DNA of 44,077 bases from Acidobacteriota bacterium (lineage in GTDB: Bacteria; Acidobacteriota; Terriglobia; Bryobacterales; Bryobacteraceae), in NCBI GenBank assembly GCA_025354885.1, contig JANXLY010000052.1, forward strand, positions 1-44,077, given 5' to 3'. The position numbers and the translations under genes were made by a program. The notes beneath the pieces are model-generated. The model did not search any database. It had not been told where the DNA came from and saw nothing but the letters and a program-made list of their open reading frames with translations. Of this stretch, positions 17,115 to 25,639 are shown piece by piece; the stretch's first letter is position 1, and each line of letters begins with the position of its first letter.

Positions 17115-18673
17115 GAGTCATCGGCCTTGGTGGTCTGCTCGATGATGCCGCTTGCGCGCTTGCCGTCAATGGCAGCATTGTCGCAGCTGTCGAACAGAAA
17201 AAAATTGCCCGTCGCCACAACCCGGGCTCGCTCCCTCAGGAAGCAATCGATGCCACGCTTGCAATCGCCAAACTCAACCCCTCTCAAATTGACGCGGTAG
17301 CTATTGCAAGACCCCTCAGCACTTCGCCCGAAAGCCTGCTCAGCCTGCGCGTCAAGCAGATCTTTCCAAACGCGCGCCTCCAAATCCTCGACCACCAGAC
17401 GGCACATGCCGCCAGCGCCTACTACGCCTCCGGCTTCTCCAAATCCACAGTCCTTACCCTCGACCGTGCGGGCGACCTTCGTTGCGCTGCCCGCTGGCAT
17501 GCAAGCGATGGCCTGCTCGAACTCGAACAGGAATCTTACTTCCCCGACTCGCTCGGTGACCTGTACGGCCGAGTCACGGAATTCCTCGGCTTTGTCTCGC
17601 GTGCCGATGAGCACAAAGTTCAATGGCTTTCCGCTTCTGGTGACAGTCGTTTCACAGAACTATTCGAATCCATCCTTGGCTTTCGTCCTAACGGCTGGCC
17701 GTCTCTCAATCGAGCTTATTTCGATCGGGATCGCATTGGCGGCGGGGGCTTCAGCGCCAACTTTTACAAGGCCCTGGGACTCGCAGACGCCGAAGCTCCT
17801 CCAGCTTCGCTCAAGGCAGACATCGCCGCTGGTCTTCAGCGTGCCATTGAGAATTGCGCTCTCACCATGGCCGGCAGCTCCGAAAATATATGCCTTGCCG
17901 GTGGCGTCGCCTTCAACGCTCTTCTTGTCCGTGCTTTCGAAGCTTCAGGACGCTTCCAAAAGGTCTATGTGCAACCCGCCGCAGGCAACTCTGGAACCGC
18001 CATCGGTGCCGCTTACGCTGCCAGTTCAAGTCCGCGCGTCGCACTCTCCAGCCTGGCCCTTGGCCCTGCTTACAACGACGAAGAGATCAAAAAGGTTCTC
18101 GAAAACTGCAAACTCAGCCCCAAATTTCTTCTCACCATCGACGAGCTGATCCGGTCTGCGCTCAAAGAACTTTCTGAACACCGAATCCTCGCCTGGTTTC
18201 AGGACCGCATGGAATTCGGCCCAAGGGCACTCGGGAACCGCAGCATTCTTGCCTCGCCGCTCGATCCCTATGCCACCGAAAATCTCAACAGTTTTATCAA
18301 ACACCGCGAGGGCTTTCGCAAGTTTGCTGCTTCGGTGCCTGCCGAATTTGCCGGTCAGTATTTTGAGAGCAGCGCCAACGCCCGAAACCTTGCAAGCGTC
18401 GCAACAGTGCTACCTGAGCATCGCGAGCGTTTTGCGCCAGCGCTTCTCGGTGCCGATGGCATCCGCCTCCATGTGGTTCACGAAGAAGAGAACCCTCTAT
18501 TCCACAAACTGCTCGTAGCTGCGGGCACCGCTACTGGCCTACCTGTCCTCTACAACACGAGTTTCAACCTTTTCGGCGACGCGCTCGTATGCAGCCCCCG
18601 AGACGCAGTGCGCAGCTTCTATTCGAGCGGCATCGACGTGCTTTACGTCGGCCAATTTCTACTTCGCAAGTAG
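17111..18673 (+). CDS. carbamoyltransferase (NodU/CmcH/TobZ family)
   Basis: Members of this family transfer a carbamoyl group from carbamoyl phosphate, via carbamoyl-AMP, to hydroxyls of secondary metabolites or glycans. The 520-residue protein is slightly shorter than usual. The YrdC-unlike, kinase-fold N-terminal part has DHQTAHAASAYYASGF (the conserved H-x3-H region) and LAGGVAFNALL. The C-terminal domain has the hallmark RMEFGPRALGNRSILASP and YNTSFNLFGDALVCSP. Unusual points are LTLDRAGD where DGxGD/E is common, and EQKKIARRHN in place of EEERFTRxKH. The ATG overlaps the gltX stop by four bases. Its 3' end overlaps the convergent aminopeptidase by 15 bases. The acceptor is unknown. Confidence 0.88.
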   Translation: MRVIGLGGLLDDAACALAVNGSIVAAVEQKKIARRHNPGSLPQEAIDATLAIAKLNPSQIDAVAIARPLSTSPESLLSLRVKQIFPNARLQILDHQTAHAASAYYASGFSKSTVLTLDRAGDLRCAARWHASDGLLELEQESYFPDSLGDLYGRVTEFLGFVSRADEHKVQWLSASGDSRFTELFESILGFRPNGWPSLNRAYFDRDRIGGGGFSANFYKALGLADAEAPPASLKADIAAGLQRAIENCALTMAGSSENICLAGGVAFNALLVRAFEASGRFQKVYVQPAAGNSGTAIGAAYAASSSPRVALSSLALGPAYNDEEIKKVLENCKLSPKFLLTIDELIRSALKELSEHRILAWFQDRMEFGPRALGNRSILASPLDPYATENLNSFIKHREGFRKFAASVPAEFAGQYFESSANARNLASVATVLPEHRERFAPALLGADGIRLHVVHEEENPLFHKLLVAAGTATGLPVLYNTSFNLFGDALVCSPRDAVRSFYSSGIDVLYVGQFLLRK

Positions 18674-20497
18674 AGCCTCAATTGCCGAGCTGGCAATCGG
18701 GTGATAGTTCGCCTTGTTCTTCGCAAACAGGGCCTTGGCCCTTGCCTTGCCTTCTCCGGTCTTCGCCATCTCCTGATAGAGCGGCTTGATAAATTTCTGG
18801 CGCCCCACACGACTCAGGAATTCCTCAAGGGCCACCTGTGCGGGCGCGTACTTATGCCGAATCGCCAGGATCAGCCAGGCATCCAGTGTTTCGCTGTTCT
18901 TGGATTTCGTGAATTGAAATTCGCGGTCCAGCTTCGCCATCTGATCGGCTGTCAATTCCGCTGGCAGCCCACGCAGGAAATGCAGCCACTGTTGCGCTAC
19001 CCAATCCTTGGTCTGGATCGGCTGCCCCTTCTTCCACTTCGCTATTTCGACATCGACATTCGCCAGCAGAAAAGACGAAATCACCGGGCAGGACTTCGGC
19101 AAACCAGGCTTGTAAATCCATTCCTTCACATCCAGCTTCAATTCCGGCAACTTCCCTTTCAGGTAGGCCTCAAACATGCCTGTCGTGATGCTCTGGAATG
19201 CAAACTGATCAAAGTACCCCCGCACAAAGGGATCAAAACGTTCCCGCCCGACTTCTTCTTCAATCGCCCGCAGCATCAAAGCCCCCTTCACGTAGGGCAC
19301 TAGCGTCACGCCATCTTCCGGGTCTCGTCCTGCTAGATCCACATACAACAGTTGATCTTTTTCAGGCAGCGTAGCCATTTCCTGTTTCAGTTCCGCCACT
19401 TCGATAGCAAACTCCATCTCGCTCCGCTGCTTGCTGTAAAGCACTTCCTGAATCCGCCGTTCGACGTAAACGGTAAATCCTTCGTTTAGCCAAAAGTCGC
19501 TCCAGGTTGCATTGGTCACCAGGTTGCCGCTCCAGCTATGCGCAAGCTCATGCGAGATCAACGAAACCAGGCTTTTGTCTCCGGCAATAATCGTTGGCGT
19601 AGCAAAGGTCAGCCGGGGATTCTCCATTCCACCAATCGGAAAGCTTGGCGGCAACACCAGAACATCATAACGATCCCAGCGATAACTTCCAAACAGTTGC
19701 TCCGCCGCCGTCACCATACTGTCCAGATCGCTGAATTCATGTGCCGCAGCATCCAGCATCACCTTCTCGGTATATACGCCGGTGCGAGCTCCAATCATTC
19801 GAAACTGCAATTCTCCCACTGCCAGAGCCAGCAAATAAGGCGGCACAGGCTGCGCCATGTCGAATAGATAATCGCCGGTGGGGGCAGAAGTCCGTTGGTC
19901 GTTGTTCGCACTCATCACCGCAAAAAAATTAGGCTGGGTCCGGATCCTGGCCCGGTAGGTAATCCGGATTCCCGGCGAATCCTGCAATGGAATCCAGCTT
20001 CGGGTGTTAATCGGCTCGCCCTGTGTATACAGGTAAGGTGCCTTCTTTCCCGCAGTCTGCTGCGGCGTAAGCCACTGCAGGGCATACGCCGTCGGGCTCG
20101 TCTCATAGCTGATTCTCAGATAGCGCGCACCTTCCGGTAAAACTACCTCAAGCGGCGCTCCCAGAATCTTGTCTGCTGCCCCTAACTTAAAGGTCGTCGG
20201 CTGAAATTCCTTCCCGTTTTTTGAAGCTTCAGCCTTTTCGATTTTCAAATCCTTCGTATCGAAAATGACTTTCCCTTTGCCCTCAATCAAGTGCACCACC
20301 GTACCAGCCAGTGTCCGCTTCTCAAAGTCCACCTGCAAATCCAGCTCAATATGCCTTACGCGGGCCTCGGCGGGATTGGCATAAGAATGTATGTCTTTAA
20401 CGACCGGCACTTGAGAATTCACCTCTTCCAGTTTTGGTGCGCAACCAGACAGTAGAACTGCCACGGCTAGCATCCAGGCTTCCAAAGAAATGCGCAT
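18659..20497 (-). CDS. M1 family aminopeptidase, lipoprotein (LTA4 hydrolase-like)
   Basis: This 612-residue zinc metallopeptidase removes N-terminal residues from peptides, probably in the periplasm. The ATG at 20497 gives a clean lipoprotein signal (MRISLEAWMLAVAVLLSGC, lipidated Cys19). A TTG at 20521 is possible but falls next to a terminator. The exopeptidase motif GGMEN lies at 289-293. The zinc site HELAH lies at 316-320 with the third ligand in WLNEGF (Glu339), a typical M1 arrangement. The last 120 residues resemble the leukotriene-A4-hydrolase C-terminal helical domain. The gene lies after the terminator of the SYLF gene, so it likely has its own promoter. Confidence 0.93.
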   Translation of the reverse strand: MRISLEAWMLAVAVLLSGCAPKLEEVNSQVPVVKDIHSYANPAEARVRHIELDLQVDFEKRTLAGTVVHLIEGKGKVIFDTKDLKIEKAEASKNGKEFQPTTFKLGAADKILGAPLEVVLPEGARYLRISYETSPTAYALQWLTPQQTAGKKAPYLYTQGEPINTRSWIPLQDSPGIRITYRARIRTQPNFFAVMSANNDQRTSAPTGDYLFDMAQPVPPYLLALAVGELQFRMIGARTGVYTEKVMLDAAAHEFSDLDSMVTAAEQLFGSYRWDRYDVLVLPPSFPIGGMENPRLTFATPTIIAGDKSLVSLISHELAHSWSGNLVTNATWSDFWLNEGFTVYVERRIQEVLYSKQRSEMEFAIEVAELKQEMATLPEKDQLLYVDLAGRDPEDGVTLVPYVKGALMLRAIEEEVGRERFDPFVRGYFDQFAFQSITTGMFEAYLKGKLPELKLDVKEWIYKPGLPKSCPVISSFLLANVDVEIAKWKKGQPIQTKDWVAQQWLHFLRGLPAELTADQMAKLDREFQFTKSKNSETLDAWLILAIRHKYAPAQVALEEFLSRVGRQKFIKPLYQEMAKTGEGKARAKALFAKNKANYHPIASSAIEALLAK

Positions 20498-20514
20498 CCC
20501 ACCATTATTGCTTC

Positions 20515-20556
20515 TAAACAAGCAAAAGACCTCTACCTATGCGGGATAGAGGTCTG
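20515..20556 (-). terminator. intrinsic terminator after the SYLF gene
   Basis: On the minus strand AGACCTCTA (20555-20547) pairs perfectly with TAGAGGTCT (20535-20527) around an 11-base loop, followed by a T-rich tail (CTTTTGCTTGTTT-like). It lies 20 bases after the SYLF stop and before the aminopeptidase ATG. It would separate the two same-strand genes. Confidence 0.8.
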
Positions 20557-20575
20557 TTCAAAACTACAAGATCAC

Positions 20576-21253
20576 CTATTTTGATTTGCGCGGGGAAAAC
20601 TTCGTTAGATCCGCTAACAATAACTTACCGGCTGCCGGCGGCTTAGGATCTCCTTCGATGATCTCCTTATTGGTCATTGTCTTGCCATAGAGGGCCTTGT
20701 TGCCGTCCAGATCCTGACGTAGTGTCGAACCCTCCAGGGAAAGTCCAGCAAAGACGCCACGGCTGCGTGAGTAGCTCAGGATTTCTGCAGTCAATAAAAT
20801 ATCGGTATCCGCACTCGTCGTACGTCCCACCGGGCCCGCCGCCACACTCGCCTCGCCGCCCAGCTTGAACTGGTTGTTGAGCAGTCGAGCTGCACCCTTC
20901 CGGTTCATCACAAGCAGCACCACGTCACTCTCACTTCCCCCGATCTGAAATCCCAAACTACCGCCTTCAACGATTACGCTTGCCGGCGAACCCCACCCAT
21001 TGCCATCCTTTGCCCGGCAGGTAAAGAATCCCTTCCCATACTTGCCGCCAACAATGAAGGCCCCTTTCTTCACACTGGGAACAATCACCGCGCACTCGCT
21101 CTTGTCGAGCAGATCCTGCGGAATGGACTTATCCTTTATTTCCATGATTTCGTGGAGAACATCTCCGGCAGCCTTGAGCCGCTTCTCTTCATTACTCTGC
21201 GCCAACAGGCTTGTCGACAGCGCCAGCACAGCATATATACAAATCTTCTTCAT
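20576..21253 (-). CDS. SYLF-domain (Ysc84/DUF500) lipid-binding protein
   Basis: The 225-residue protein has a Sec signal peptide (MKKICIYAVLALSTSLLAQS) followed by a SYLF domain. Family segments are CAVIVPSVKKGAFIVGGKYGKGFFTCR, WGSPASVIVEGGSLGFQIGGSESDVVLLVMN, GGEASVAAGPVGR and ILSYSRSRGVFAGLSLEGSTL. SYLF domains bind phosphoinositides in eukaryotes. In bacteria the exported members are common but poorly characterised. GAAGGAGA stands eight bases before the ATG. A strong terminator follows the gene. It is divergent from the GMC oxidoreductase with an 83-base gap. Confidence 0.92.
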   Translation of the reverse strand: MKKICIYAVLALSTSLLAQSNEEKRLKAAGDVLHEIMEIKDKSIPQDLLDKSECAVIVPSVKKGAFIVGGKYGKGFFTCRAKDGNGWGSPASVIVEGGSLGFQIGGSESDVVLLVMNRKGAARLLNNQFKLGGEASVAAGPVGRTTSADTDILLTAEILSYSRSRGVFAGLSLEGSTLRQDLDGNKALYGKTMTNKEIIEGDPKPPAAGKLLLADLTKFSPRKSK

Positions 21254-21336
21254 AAGATAAGTCTCCTTCTTCTAATTTGATTATCTCCAACCTGATTCCG
21301 TTTCCACAGATTGACTAAGGGCGATAAACTTTCGAC

Positions 21337-22956
21337 ATGCTCTATGACGCGATTGTTGTTGGAAGTGGACCCGGTGGAGGCATCGCCGCTTACTCACTGG
21401 CCGCCCAGGGGCTAAGAGTGGCTCTGGTAGAAGCCGGTCGGCGCATGACCCCCGGCAAGGATTACGGACGCGATCTCCCTCCTCTCGACCTTCTCGCACG
21501 CCGACTCACAGAGGGTAAGACTGGCGGCTTCGATTCGGCCTGGGACTATCGCGACCAGGATCACTTCACCCCGGTCGGAGATCGTCCCGGCCATGGTTTT
21601 CTGCGAGCCCTCGGTGGCAGAAGCCTCTGCTGGGCGGGACACACCCTCCGCTTCGGACCACTCGATTATGAGAAGTGGCCCATCTCCTACAACGAAGTTG
21701 CCCCCTACTATTCACGCGCAGAACGTTTCATGGGTGTCTACGGCTACAAGGATGGCTTGTCCAATTTGCCCGACGGCGAATACCTCGCCCCTGTCCCTAT
21801 GCGGGCCGGCGAATCACTGCTTCGACGCGGTGTAAACCGTCTCAAAAAGCAAGGCCGCGCCATGGATTATGTTGCCCTCCGCAAGGCCATGGTCACAACA
21901 AAACATTCCTCCGGTCGTGCCATCTGTCAATACTGCGGAAATTGCGGCGGCTGCCCGATCGATTCAAAATACACTTCCGCCAACACCCCCATCCCTCTGG
22001 CGCGCAAAACCGGCAATCTCAAAGTTTTTACCAATGCCAACATGACGCGCATCCTCATGGGCAAAGAGGCCAATCGCATCGCCGGCATCGAATACACGAA
22101 CGCTAGCGGTGCAGTCGAAAAACTGGAGTGCCGTTCCCTCGTCCTTGCCTGCAGCGCGGTGGAAACAGCGCGTATGCTGCTCAACAACAAGACGCGCGAA
22201 TTTCCGCAGGGTCTTGCCAATTCCTCCGGCCAGGTTGGACGGAATCTCACTAGCCACTTTGGCATTACTGTCCTCGGCCTCTTCTCACAACTGAATCAGA
22301 GAAACCATAGCGATGACGCGGGCACGGGCTATTACCATTCGCTACTGACCGGCATGTATTGGGACAAGCCCAACCCGAACTTCGAAGGTACTTACCAGGT
22401 ACAGTGTGGCGCAGGCCTGCCTCCCCAGCGTCTTTTCTATCGGAACGAGAAGGGTTTCGGTGCGGCCTTCAAGCAGGAGCTGCTGCGCAAGAACATATGC
22501 CATGCAGGCATGAACATGCAGGGCTCGCTACTAGTGAGCGACAGGAAATTCATTGATCTCGATCCGGATCGTAAAGATCGCTTCGGAGTCCCCCTGCCAC
22601 GCATCCACCTCCACTACGAAGACGCCGACCTGGCGATGGCGCAGGACGCTACCAACACCTGCGAAGAGATCATTCGCGCCGGGGGTGGGGAAGTACTTTC
22701 CAGCCCTGGCGAGGTCCGAAAGGAAGATCTGGTGATCGATCTGAATCACTGGGTCGGCACGACCAAAATGGGCAGCAACGCCAGAAACAGTGTGGTCAAT
22801 CTAGACTCCCAAACCCACGACATTCCCAACCTTTTCATCGGCGATGCCAGCGTCTTCCCGCAATATCCCGAAAAGAATCCAACCCTCACCAATATCGCTC
22901 TCAGCTGGCGCATGTCGGAACGCCTCGCTGCAAAAATGCGGAACAAGGAGATCTAA
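21337..22956 (+). CDS. GMC family oxidoreductase (FAD, large subunit)
   Basis: This 539-residue flavoprotein oxidises an alcohol group, probably of a sugar. The FAD Rossmann motif GSGPGGG is at residues 9-15. GGRSLCWAGHTLRF follows near 93-106. Near the C-terminus, NHWVGTTKMG and NPTLTNIALS are the GMC active-site blocks. Cys197, 200, 203 and 206 form C-x2-C-x2-C-x2-C, similar to the cysteine region that holds a [3Fe-4S] cluster in bacterial FAD-dependent glucose and fructose dehydrogenases. It has no export signal of its own. The next gene, 3 bases downstream, encodes the Tat-bearing subunit-3 partner, which suggests joint export. No cytochrome subunit is adjacent. Confidence 0.92.
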   Translation: MLYDAIVVGSGPGGGIAAYSLAAQGLRVALVEAGRRMTPGKDYGRDLPPLDLLARRLTEGKTGGFDSAWDYRDQDHFTPVGDRPGHGFLRALGGRSLCWAGHTLRFGPLDYEKWPISYNEVAPYYSRAERFMGVYGYKDGLSNLPDGEYLAPVPMRAGESLLRRGVNRLKKQGRAMDYVALRKAMVTTKHSSGRAICQYCGNCGGCPIDSKYTSANTPIPLARKTGNLKVFTNANMTRILMGKEANRIAGIEYTNASGAVEKLECRSLVLACSAVETARMLLNNKTREFPQGLANSSGQVGRNLTSHFGITVLGLFSQLNQRNHSDDAGTGYYHSLLTGMYWDKPNPNFEGTYQVQCGAGLPPQRLFYRNEKGFGAAFKQELLRKNICHAGMNMQGSLLVSDRKFIDLDPDRKDRFGVPLPRIHLHYEDADLAMAQDATNTCEEIIRAGGGEVLSSPGEVRKEDLVIDLNHWVGTTKMGSNARNSVVNLDSQTHDIPNLFIGDASVFPQYPEKNPTLTNIALSWRMSERLAAKMRNKEI

Positions 22957-22959
22957 GCA

Positions 22960-23496
22960 ATGACTATCGATCGACGCGAGTTATTCCCTATCCTTGCCGC
23001 TGCTGCCGTCACGGCCCTGAATGCCCAGCACGCACACCACAAGCCGGCACTGGTCTCCACGTCTGCCTATCAGCGTCAGGCCTTCAACGACGAACAGAAC
23101 ACGATTCTCGATCTGCTGGCCGACATCATCATTCCCACCGACCCCAAAGCTGGTGGAGCTCACGATGCACTCGTCGCGAACTACTTTGACCTAGTCGCCC
23201 ATCATGTCCCCGCTGTCAAGAATGCCTTCGCCGACGGCCTCAACGATTTCAACTCGCTCGCCCTCACAAGCTTTGGCCACCCCCTCGCTCAGCTCGACCG
23301 CAAGCAGCTCACCGCGTTGCTCGAAGTCGCAGCCGCAGAAGAGGGAAATCCCTCCACACCCCAGGGGAAATTCTTCGAATTGCTCAAATTTCACACCATC
23401 GAAGGCTATCGCCTCAGCTACATCGGCCAGACGCAGTGGATCGGATACAAGCCCCACCCGCCCGGTCTTTACCCCGACTTCACCATCGACACCTAG
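22960..23496 (+). CDS. gluconate 2-dehydrogenase subunit 3 family protein
   Basis: The 178-residue small subunit belongs to the subunit-3/gamma family that accompanies GMC dehydrogenases. An N-terminal twin-arginine signal is visible (MTIDRRELFPILAAAAVTALNA). The mature part has FNDEQNTILDLLADIIIPTDPKAGGA, characteristic of the family, and ends with GYRLSYIGQTQWIGYKPHPPG. Such subunits act as Tat hitch-hiker partners that carry the flavoprotein across the membrane. AAGGAG stands nine bases before the ATG, inside the end of the GMC gene. The two genes form a transcriptional pair, followed 21 bases later by prfB. Confidence 0.9.
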   Translation: MTIDRRELFPILAAAAVTALNAQHAHHKPALVSTSAYQRQAFNDEQNTILDLLADIIIPTDPKAGGAHDALVANYFDLVAHHVPAVKNAFADGLNDFNSLALTSFGHPLAQLDRKQLTALLEVAAAEEGNPSTPQGKFFELLKFHTIEGYRLSYIGQTQWIGYKPHPPGLYPDFTIDT

Positions 23497-23517
23497 CTCA
23501 TGGGAAACTGGTAGCTT

Positions 23518-24652
23518 ATGACCCTCGAAGATATCGAGCGGGACTACGAACAGCTCCGCCAGCAAGCAGATTCTGTGCGGAGCTATCTTTGACGCCCCCA
23601 AAAAACAAACCCAACTAGAAGAACTCGAATTGCTCATCGCCCAGCCTGAATTCTGGAATAACCCGGAAAAAAGTCAGGAGGTCATGCAGAAACGGAAACG
23701 ACTCGAAGAGAGCGTTGGCCACGCGCGCCGCATTGCAACGTTAAATTCCGACATCACCGCCCTCATCGAGCTCGCGGGTGAAGGGGAAGATGTAGTTGCC
23801 ATGTTGAACGGAGATTTGGAGTCCTTTCGTGAACTCCTGGCCAAGCTCGAAACCGGCATGCTGCTCTCAGATGAGCATGACCACCTCGGGGCAATTCTGA
23901 ATATCCACCCTGGTGCCGGTGGAACCGAAAGTCAGGACTGGGCTGAAATGCTGATGCGCATGTACCTGCGTTGGGCGGAGCGCGTCGATTTCAAAGCCAC
24001 GATCACCGACCAGCTCGCTGGCGACGGGGCTGGCATCAAGAGCGTCACGATCGAGATCGAAGGCGAAAACGCCTATGGCCTGCTGGCGAGCGAAATCGGC
24101 GTTCACCGTCTTGTGCGCATCTCTCCCTTTGATGCCAACGCGCGTCGCCACACCAGCTTCGCAAGCGCCTATGTCTATCCGCTGATCGACGACGAAATCA
24201 AGATCGAAATCAGACCCGAGGATGTCCGCACCGATGTGTTTCGCGCCTCCGGTGCCGGCGGCCAGCACGTCAACCGCACCGAGAGTGCTGTCCGCATGAC
24301 CCACATCCCTACGGGCATCGTCGTTCAGTGCCAGAATGATCGTTCCCAGCATAAGAATCGCGCCAGCGCCCTCAAACAGCTCAAGGCCCGCATGTTCGAA
24401 CACGAACTCGCAAGGCGACGTGTTGAAGACAAGAAGAGCGAAGACTCCAAGCTCGATATCAACTTCGGCAGCCAGATTCGCAGCTATGTTCTTGCCCCCT
24501 ACCGCATGATCAAGGACCACCGAACCAAACTCAGTGTCGGCGATGTCGACCGGGTGCTCGACGGCGACCTCGAACCATTTATCCACGCCTGGCTCGTGTA
24601 CAAAAAGACGGGTAAGATTGCAAGCGACTCGAAAGACGACATGCCCGATTAA
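23518..24652 (+). CDS. prfB: peptide chain release factor 2, programmed +1 frameshift
   Basis: RF2 releases finished proteins at UGA and UAA codons. The zero frame starts at ATG 23518 and reads 24 codons to TAT CTT TGA C at 23584-23593, the classic prfB recoding site, with GGAG just upstream acting as the Shine-Dalgarno-like stimulator. A +1 slip at CTT continues in the frame of 23591-24652 (LDAPKKQTQLEELE...), giving about 377 residues. The RF2 codon-recognition motif SPF (RISPFDANARRHTSF) and the catalytic GGQ (SGAGGQHVNRTESAVR) are both present. Reading only the downstream frame would lose the N-terminal helix. RF2 thus controls its own level through UGA termination. Confidence 0.95.
23584..23593 (+). 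promoter_or_regulatory. prfB recoding site
   Basis: The sequence TAT CTT TGA C, with GGAG ending three bases before the TAT-adjacent C, matches the conserved release-factor-2 frameshift cassette. When RF2 is scarce the ribosome pauses at the TGA and slips one base forward, allowing full-length RF2 synthesis. Confidence 0.93.
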
Positions 24653-24653
24653 G

Positions 24654-25586
24654 ATGGTCGACCCTGCTCAGATGGAACGCGCTGCTGCACTCATTCGGAG
24701 TGGAGGTGTCGTAGCCTTCCCTACCGAGACGGTGTATGGCCTTGGCGCTAATGCTTTGGATCCAAAGGCCATTGCCCGTATTTACGAGATCAAGCAGCGC
24801 CCTGCTACTTCACCACTCATCGTGCATGTTTCCAGTGTCAACATGGCTAAACGACTCGTTAAGCATTGGCCTCCCGCCGCAGAGCTCTTGACCGCTGAAT
24901 TCTGGCCCGGCCCACTCACCCTTGTCCTTCCCAAAGCAGACATCGTGTCACCGGCACTCACCGCCGGCCTGTCTACGGTTGGCCTGCGCATGCCCAACCA
25001 CCCCGTTGCCCTCGCGCTCATTGAAAAGTCCGGCTTGCCCATCGCCGCCCCCAGTGCCAACCGTTTCATGGGCCTCTCCCCTACTACGGCCGAACACGTC
25101 GCAAGGAGCCTTGGTGATAGAGTCGACCTTATCCTTGACGATGGTCCCTCCAAAATCGGCATCGAATCGACGGTCCTCAGCCTCGCAGAAAACAAAGCCA
25201 CTCTGCTTCGACCAGGCATGATCTCACGGGCGCAAATCGAAGCCATCATCGGCCCGGTTGCGTTGCCGGACAGTATCGGCACTGCTCATCCCTCTCCTGG
25301 TCTGCACGAACGCCACTACGCGCCCATCACACCCCTCTATATGGTTGAGAAAACGAGCGATACGCCGAATTCCGGCCGGGGCGTTTATCTCTATCTCAGC
25401 GATGCACCTATGGGAACTCACTCCATCCAGATGCCCGAAACCCCTGCTGCCTACGCCGAAGTTCTGTACAACACCCTACATCTGTGTGACGCATCCGGCT
25501 ACGACTGGATCGCGATCGAAACTCCCCCGGATTCCGCTGACTGGGCCGGAATCCATGATCGCCTCCGCCGCGCCAGCTTTCGCTAA
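24654..25586 (+). CDS. tsaC: L-threonylcarbamoyladenylate synthase (Sua5 type)
   Basis: This enzyme makes threonylcarbamoyl-AMP from threonine, bicarbonate and ATP for the t6A37 modification of ANN-decoding tRNAs. The 310-residue protein is the long Sua5 form. The YrdC domain (about 1-205) has GGVVAFPTETVYGLGANA, KQRPATSPL, FWPGPLTLVL, GLRMPNHPVA and APSANRFMGLSPTTA. The C-terminal Sua5 domain follows after the linker SPGLHERHYAPITPL. The ATG at 24654 begins one base after the prfB stop. An upstream in-frame start at 24534 lies inside prfB and is rejected. The gene ends the prfB transcript. A sigma-28-like site for the flagellar genes follows directly. Confidence 0.94.
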   Translation: MVDPAQMERAAALIRSGGVVAFPTETVYGLGANALDPKAIARIYEIKQRPATSPLIVHVSSVNMAKRLVKHWPPAAELLTAEFWPGPLTLVLPKADIVSPALTAGLSTVGLRMPNHPVALALIEKSGLPIAAPSANRFMGLSPTTAEHVARSLGDRVDLILDDGPSKIGIESTVLSLAENKATLLRPGMISRAQIEAIIGPVALPDSIGTAHPSPGLHERHYAPITPLYMVEKTSDTPNSGRGVYLYLSDAPMGTHSIQMPETPAAYAEVLYNTLHLCDASGYDWIAIETPPDSADWAGIHDRLRRASFR

Positions 25587-25604
25587 TCCTTCTCCAACTT
25601 TCCC

Positions 25605-25631
25605 TAAGACAGCGCTGCCCTGATCCGATAA
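25605..25631 (+). promoter_or_regulatory. candidate sigma-28 (FliA) promoter of fliW-csrA
   Basis: TAAG (25605-25608), a 15-base spacer, then TCCGATAA (25624-25631) matches the FliA consensus TAAA-N15-GCCGATAA at 10 of 12 positions. Transcription would start about 25637-25640, at or next to the fliW ATG, implying a leaderless or near-leaderless mRNA. It shares the exact spacing with sites before the flagellin and fliD genes. Confidence 0.65.
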
Positions 25632-25639
25632 GTTCGTTG

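Noticed and set aside
23518-23592. prfB as a broken gene or pseudogene because of the in-frame TGA
   Set aside because: The TGA sits in the conserved CTT-TGA-C recoding cassette with a Shine-Dalgarno-like element, so this is programmed frameshifting.
23867-24586. 239-codon minus-strand frame opposite prfB
   Set aside because: prfB is certain here, and the antisense product resembles nothing.
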